Source: UBA7236 sp035439505 (lineage in GTDB: Bacteria; Bacteroidota; Bacteroidia; Chitinophagales; BACL12). From it: a stretch of 64,000 nucleotides of DNA. Position numbers and translations under genes: made by a program. Of the stretch, positions 62,550 through 64,000 are shown piece by piece. The stretch lies in NCBI GenBank assembly GCA_035439505.1, contig DAORKJ010000010.1:4895-68894 (forward strand), given 5' to 3'. Each line of letters starts with the position of its first letter. Position 1 is the first letter of the stretch. Below the pieces are notes generated by a model. The model did not search any database. It worked only from the letters and a program-made list of their open reading frames with translations, and had not been told where the DNA came from.

Positions 62550-64000
62550 TTGAGAAAAATTTTACTTTTTGTAACAATAATTGCCCTGATGCAGGAATTA
62601 TTTGCACAATCTACTCCCTACAGTGTTGTATACGATGATACTATGGTTAACTCCATTTACATCACCATTGACCCGGATTCGCTGGAAGAGATGTTCGATA
62701 ATTTAGAAAACGAATATGAATACGCAGTTCAATTTATTTACGATTCTCCTGTTTTAAAAGATACCCTGGAAAATGTAGGATTTCGTTTACGCGGAAATAC
62801 TTCACTTTTTTCTGCAAAAAAATCGTTTAAAATTTCTTTTAACACTTACGAGTCAGGCCGCAAATTTGAAGGTGCTAAAAAACTTAATCTCATCGGTAAT
62901 CACAACGACCCTACCATGAGTCGTGAAAAAATCTATTTTGATATTTATAATAGTTTAGACCTGCCGGAAAGAAGAGTGAGTTTTGCAAAAATTTATATTA
63001 ATAATTTTTATTACGGACTTTACAGCTTAACCGAAGAATATGACGATGTGTTTTTACGCGACCGTTTTGGTGACGATTCCGGAAACTTATACAAATGTGT
63101 ATACGGCAGCAACTTTGAATATAATGGCGAAGGGCAAGCTGCTTACAGTTCATATGAATTATTAAATAATGAAAGCGCTAACGATAAATCAGATTTGATA
63201 AACCTAACCAATGTATTAGATAATACCCCAATTGCAGATTTACCATGTGAACTCGAAAAAATATTTAATGTAGACCAATTCTTAAAAATTTATGCATTAG
63301 ACATTAGTACAGGCCATTGGGATAATTATGGCGCCAATCAAAATAATTTTTATTTATACCATAATAATTTTACCGGACAGCTTGAATTTTTAAGTTACGA
63401 TTGTGATAATGTTCTAGGTGTTGATTGGTTTGGTATCGACTGGACTGAAAGAGATGTGTATGATTGGAATTTTGACGACAGACCCATGGTTGAAAAGCTG
63501 ATGCAGGTTGATGAATACCGCGATCGCTTTAGTTATTATCTCAATTATATCGCATCGGTTGCCATGCATCCTGATTTACTAAACCCACAAATTGATTCAA
63601 TTCGTGAATTAATAGCTCCGGCTGTTGTAGATGATATATTACACACCTTCGATTACGGTTATACATACGATGACTTTTATAATGGATTTGAACAAAATAA
63701 TATTGACGACCATACACCTTATGGAATTAAAAATTTTATTGAAGCGCGAGATGAAAATACCTTATCACAAGTTGAATTAAATAATATAACGCCAATTATT
63801 AAATACATTCATCATTATCCTTTAATGCCATCGTCAAGTGACGTTATTGAAATAACAGCATTTATAGAAGATGACGCAGCAATAGAAGAAGTAATGTTAA
63901 ATTGGAGTTATAATAATGTAGATTTTGAATCCACTACTATGTACGATGATGGTACGCATTGGGATGGCGTGAGTGGTGATGGTATTTATGGCAATTTATT
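62550..64000 (+). CDS. CotH-kinase-family secreted protein (3' end outside window)
   Basis: At least 483 residues, open to the end of the window. TTG start gives signal peptide MRKILLFVTIIALMQELFA (cleavage before QS); the internal ATG at 62589 would destroy it. The CotH domain is clear: NVGFRLRGNTSLFSAKKSFK, KKLNLIGNHNDPTMSREKIY, FAKIYINNFYYGLYSLTEEY, and LSYDCDNVLGVDWFGIDW for the DxD-like region. The part after about residue 430 (SSDVIEITAFIEDDAAIEEV) begins a beta-sandwich, so a T9SS tail probably follows outside the window. It is not the same architecture as the first CotH protein, which has a P domain before the kinase. Confidence 0.88.
   Translation, partial: MRKILLFVTIIALMQELFAQSTPYSVVYDDTMVNSIYITIDPDSLEEMFDNLENEYEYAVQFIYDSPVLKDTLENVGFRLRGNTSLFSAKKSFKISFNTYESGRKFEGAKKLNLIGNHNDPTMSREKIYFDIYNSLDLPERRVSFAKIYINNFYYGLYSLTEEYDDVFLRDRFGDDSGNLYKCVYGSNFEYNGEGQAAYSSYELLNNESANDKSDLINLTNVLDNTPIADLPCELEKIFNVDQFLKIYALDISTGHWDNYGANQNNFYLYHNNFTGQLEFLSYDCDNVLGVDWFGIDWTERDVYDWNFDDRPMVEKLMQVDEYRDRFSYYLNYIASVAMHPDLLNPQIDSIRELIAPAVVDDILHTFDYGYTYDDFYNGFEQNNIDDHTPYGIKNFIEARDENTLSQVELNNITPIIKYIHHYPLMPSSSDVIEITAFIEDDAAIEEVMLNWSYNNVDFESTTMYDDGTHWDGVSGDGIYGNL

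Noticed and set aside
1..64000. CRISPR array, phage, transposon, tRNA or rRNA genes
   Set aside because: I read both strands for spaced direct repeats, transposase or integrase motifs and cloverleaf ends and saw none. The only long exact repeats are the 55-nt contig ends.

Overview
This AT-rich window is chromosomal DNA of a member of the Bacteroidota, most likely an environmental lineage known from a draft or metagenome assembly. Three things point there. Many predicted secreted proteins end in type IX secretion (T9SS) sorting domains of type A (a YPNP-like strand) or type B (gliding-motility C-terminal domain). Many genes have the Bacteroidota -7 promoter box TAnnTTTG and no clear Shine-Dalgarno sequence. 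Several families are typical of the phylum: OstA-like LptA, Omp28-like lipoprotein, imelysin with di-heme oxidoreductase, and the ligase-associated helicase/PdeM pair. The window holds five runs of exactly 100 N. Two are flanked by identical 55-nt contig ends, so they are unmerged overlaps and not missing DNA. The other three hide real sequence, in ahcY, in lptD and between two genes near 12.9 kb.

Layout. 0-6.4 kb: lon, then a small transcription unit with two barrel-like proteins around an M48 protease. 6.4-13.5 kb: a T9SS-exported PQQ sugar dehydrogenase, a thioredoxin-like Omp28 lipoprotein, pdxJ, ahcY, a bacilliredoxin, a short AraC regulator with a metal-binding-like N-terminus, and a DinB-family gene. 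13.5-24.2 kb (all minus strand): a CotH-kinase T9SS protein, an RRM RNA-binding protein, an M15 peptidase, the di-heme oxidoreductase/imelysin pair, a YbjN-like protein, an unknown secreted protein, a tocopherol-cyclase-like protein and a Calx-beta-like T9SS protein. 24.4-33 kb: YqgE, two secreted proteins, and a minus-strand unit of GH57/DUF3536, Lhr-type helicase and PdeM nuclease. 33-39.5 kb: a duplicated DUF4394 T9SS protein, another secreted protein, serA and a small secreted protein. 39.5-45.8 kb: an envelope cluster with LptD on the minus strand, divergent from amidase, MCE/MlaD and OstA-like LptA. 45.7-49.1 kb: an operon of SAM hydrolase, ABM monooxygenase-like, aroB and aroA. 49.1-51.4 kb: phoH, beta-carbonic anhydrase, DinB. 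51.6-56.6 kb: a CASTOR/POLLUX-like ion channel followed at short spacing by an unknown protein, a membrane phosphoesterase, a MORN-like lipoprotein and an L,D-transpeptidase-like protein. 56.6-64 kb: a glycine-rich T9SS type B protein, two overlapping DinB genes, a PhzF-family gene, an exported GH13 amylase and the 5' part of a second CotH-kinase protein that runs off the end.

Functionally most of the window is housekeeping (proteostasis, cofactor and aromatic amino acid synthesis, methyl cycle, LPS transport, peptidoglycan) mixed with secreted proteins. I see no CRISPR array, prophage, insertion sequence, tRNA or rRNA. The loci most open to new biology are the channel-led operon at 51.6-56.6 kb with its unrecognised 157-residue protein, the metal-sensor-like AraC gene with a long dyad upstream, and the unit that joins imelysin and di-heme oxidoreductase to a tocopherol-cyclase-like protein.
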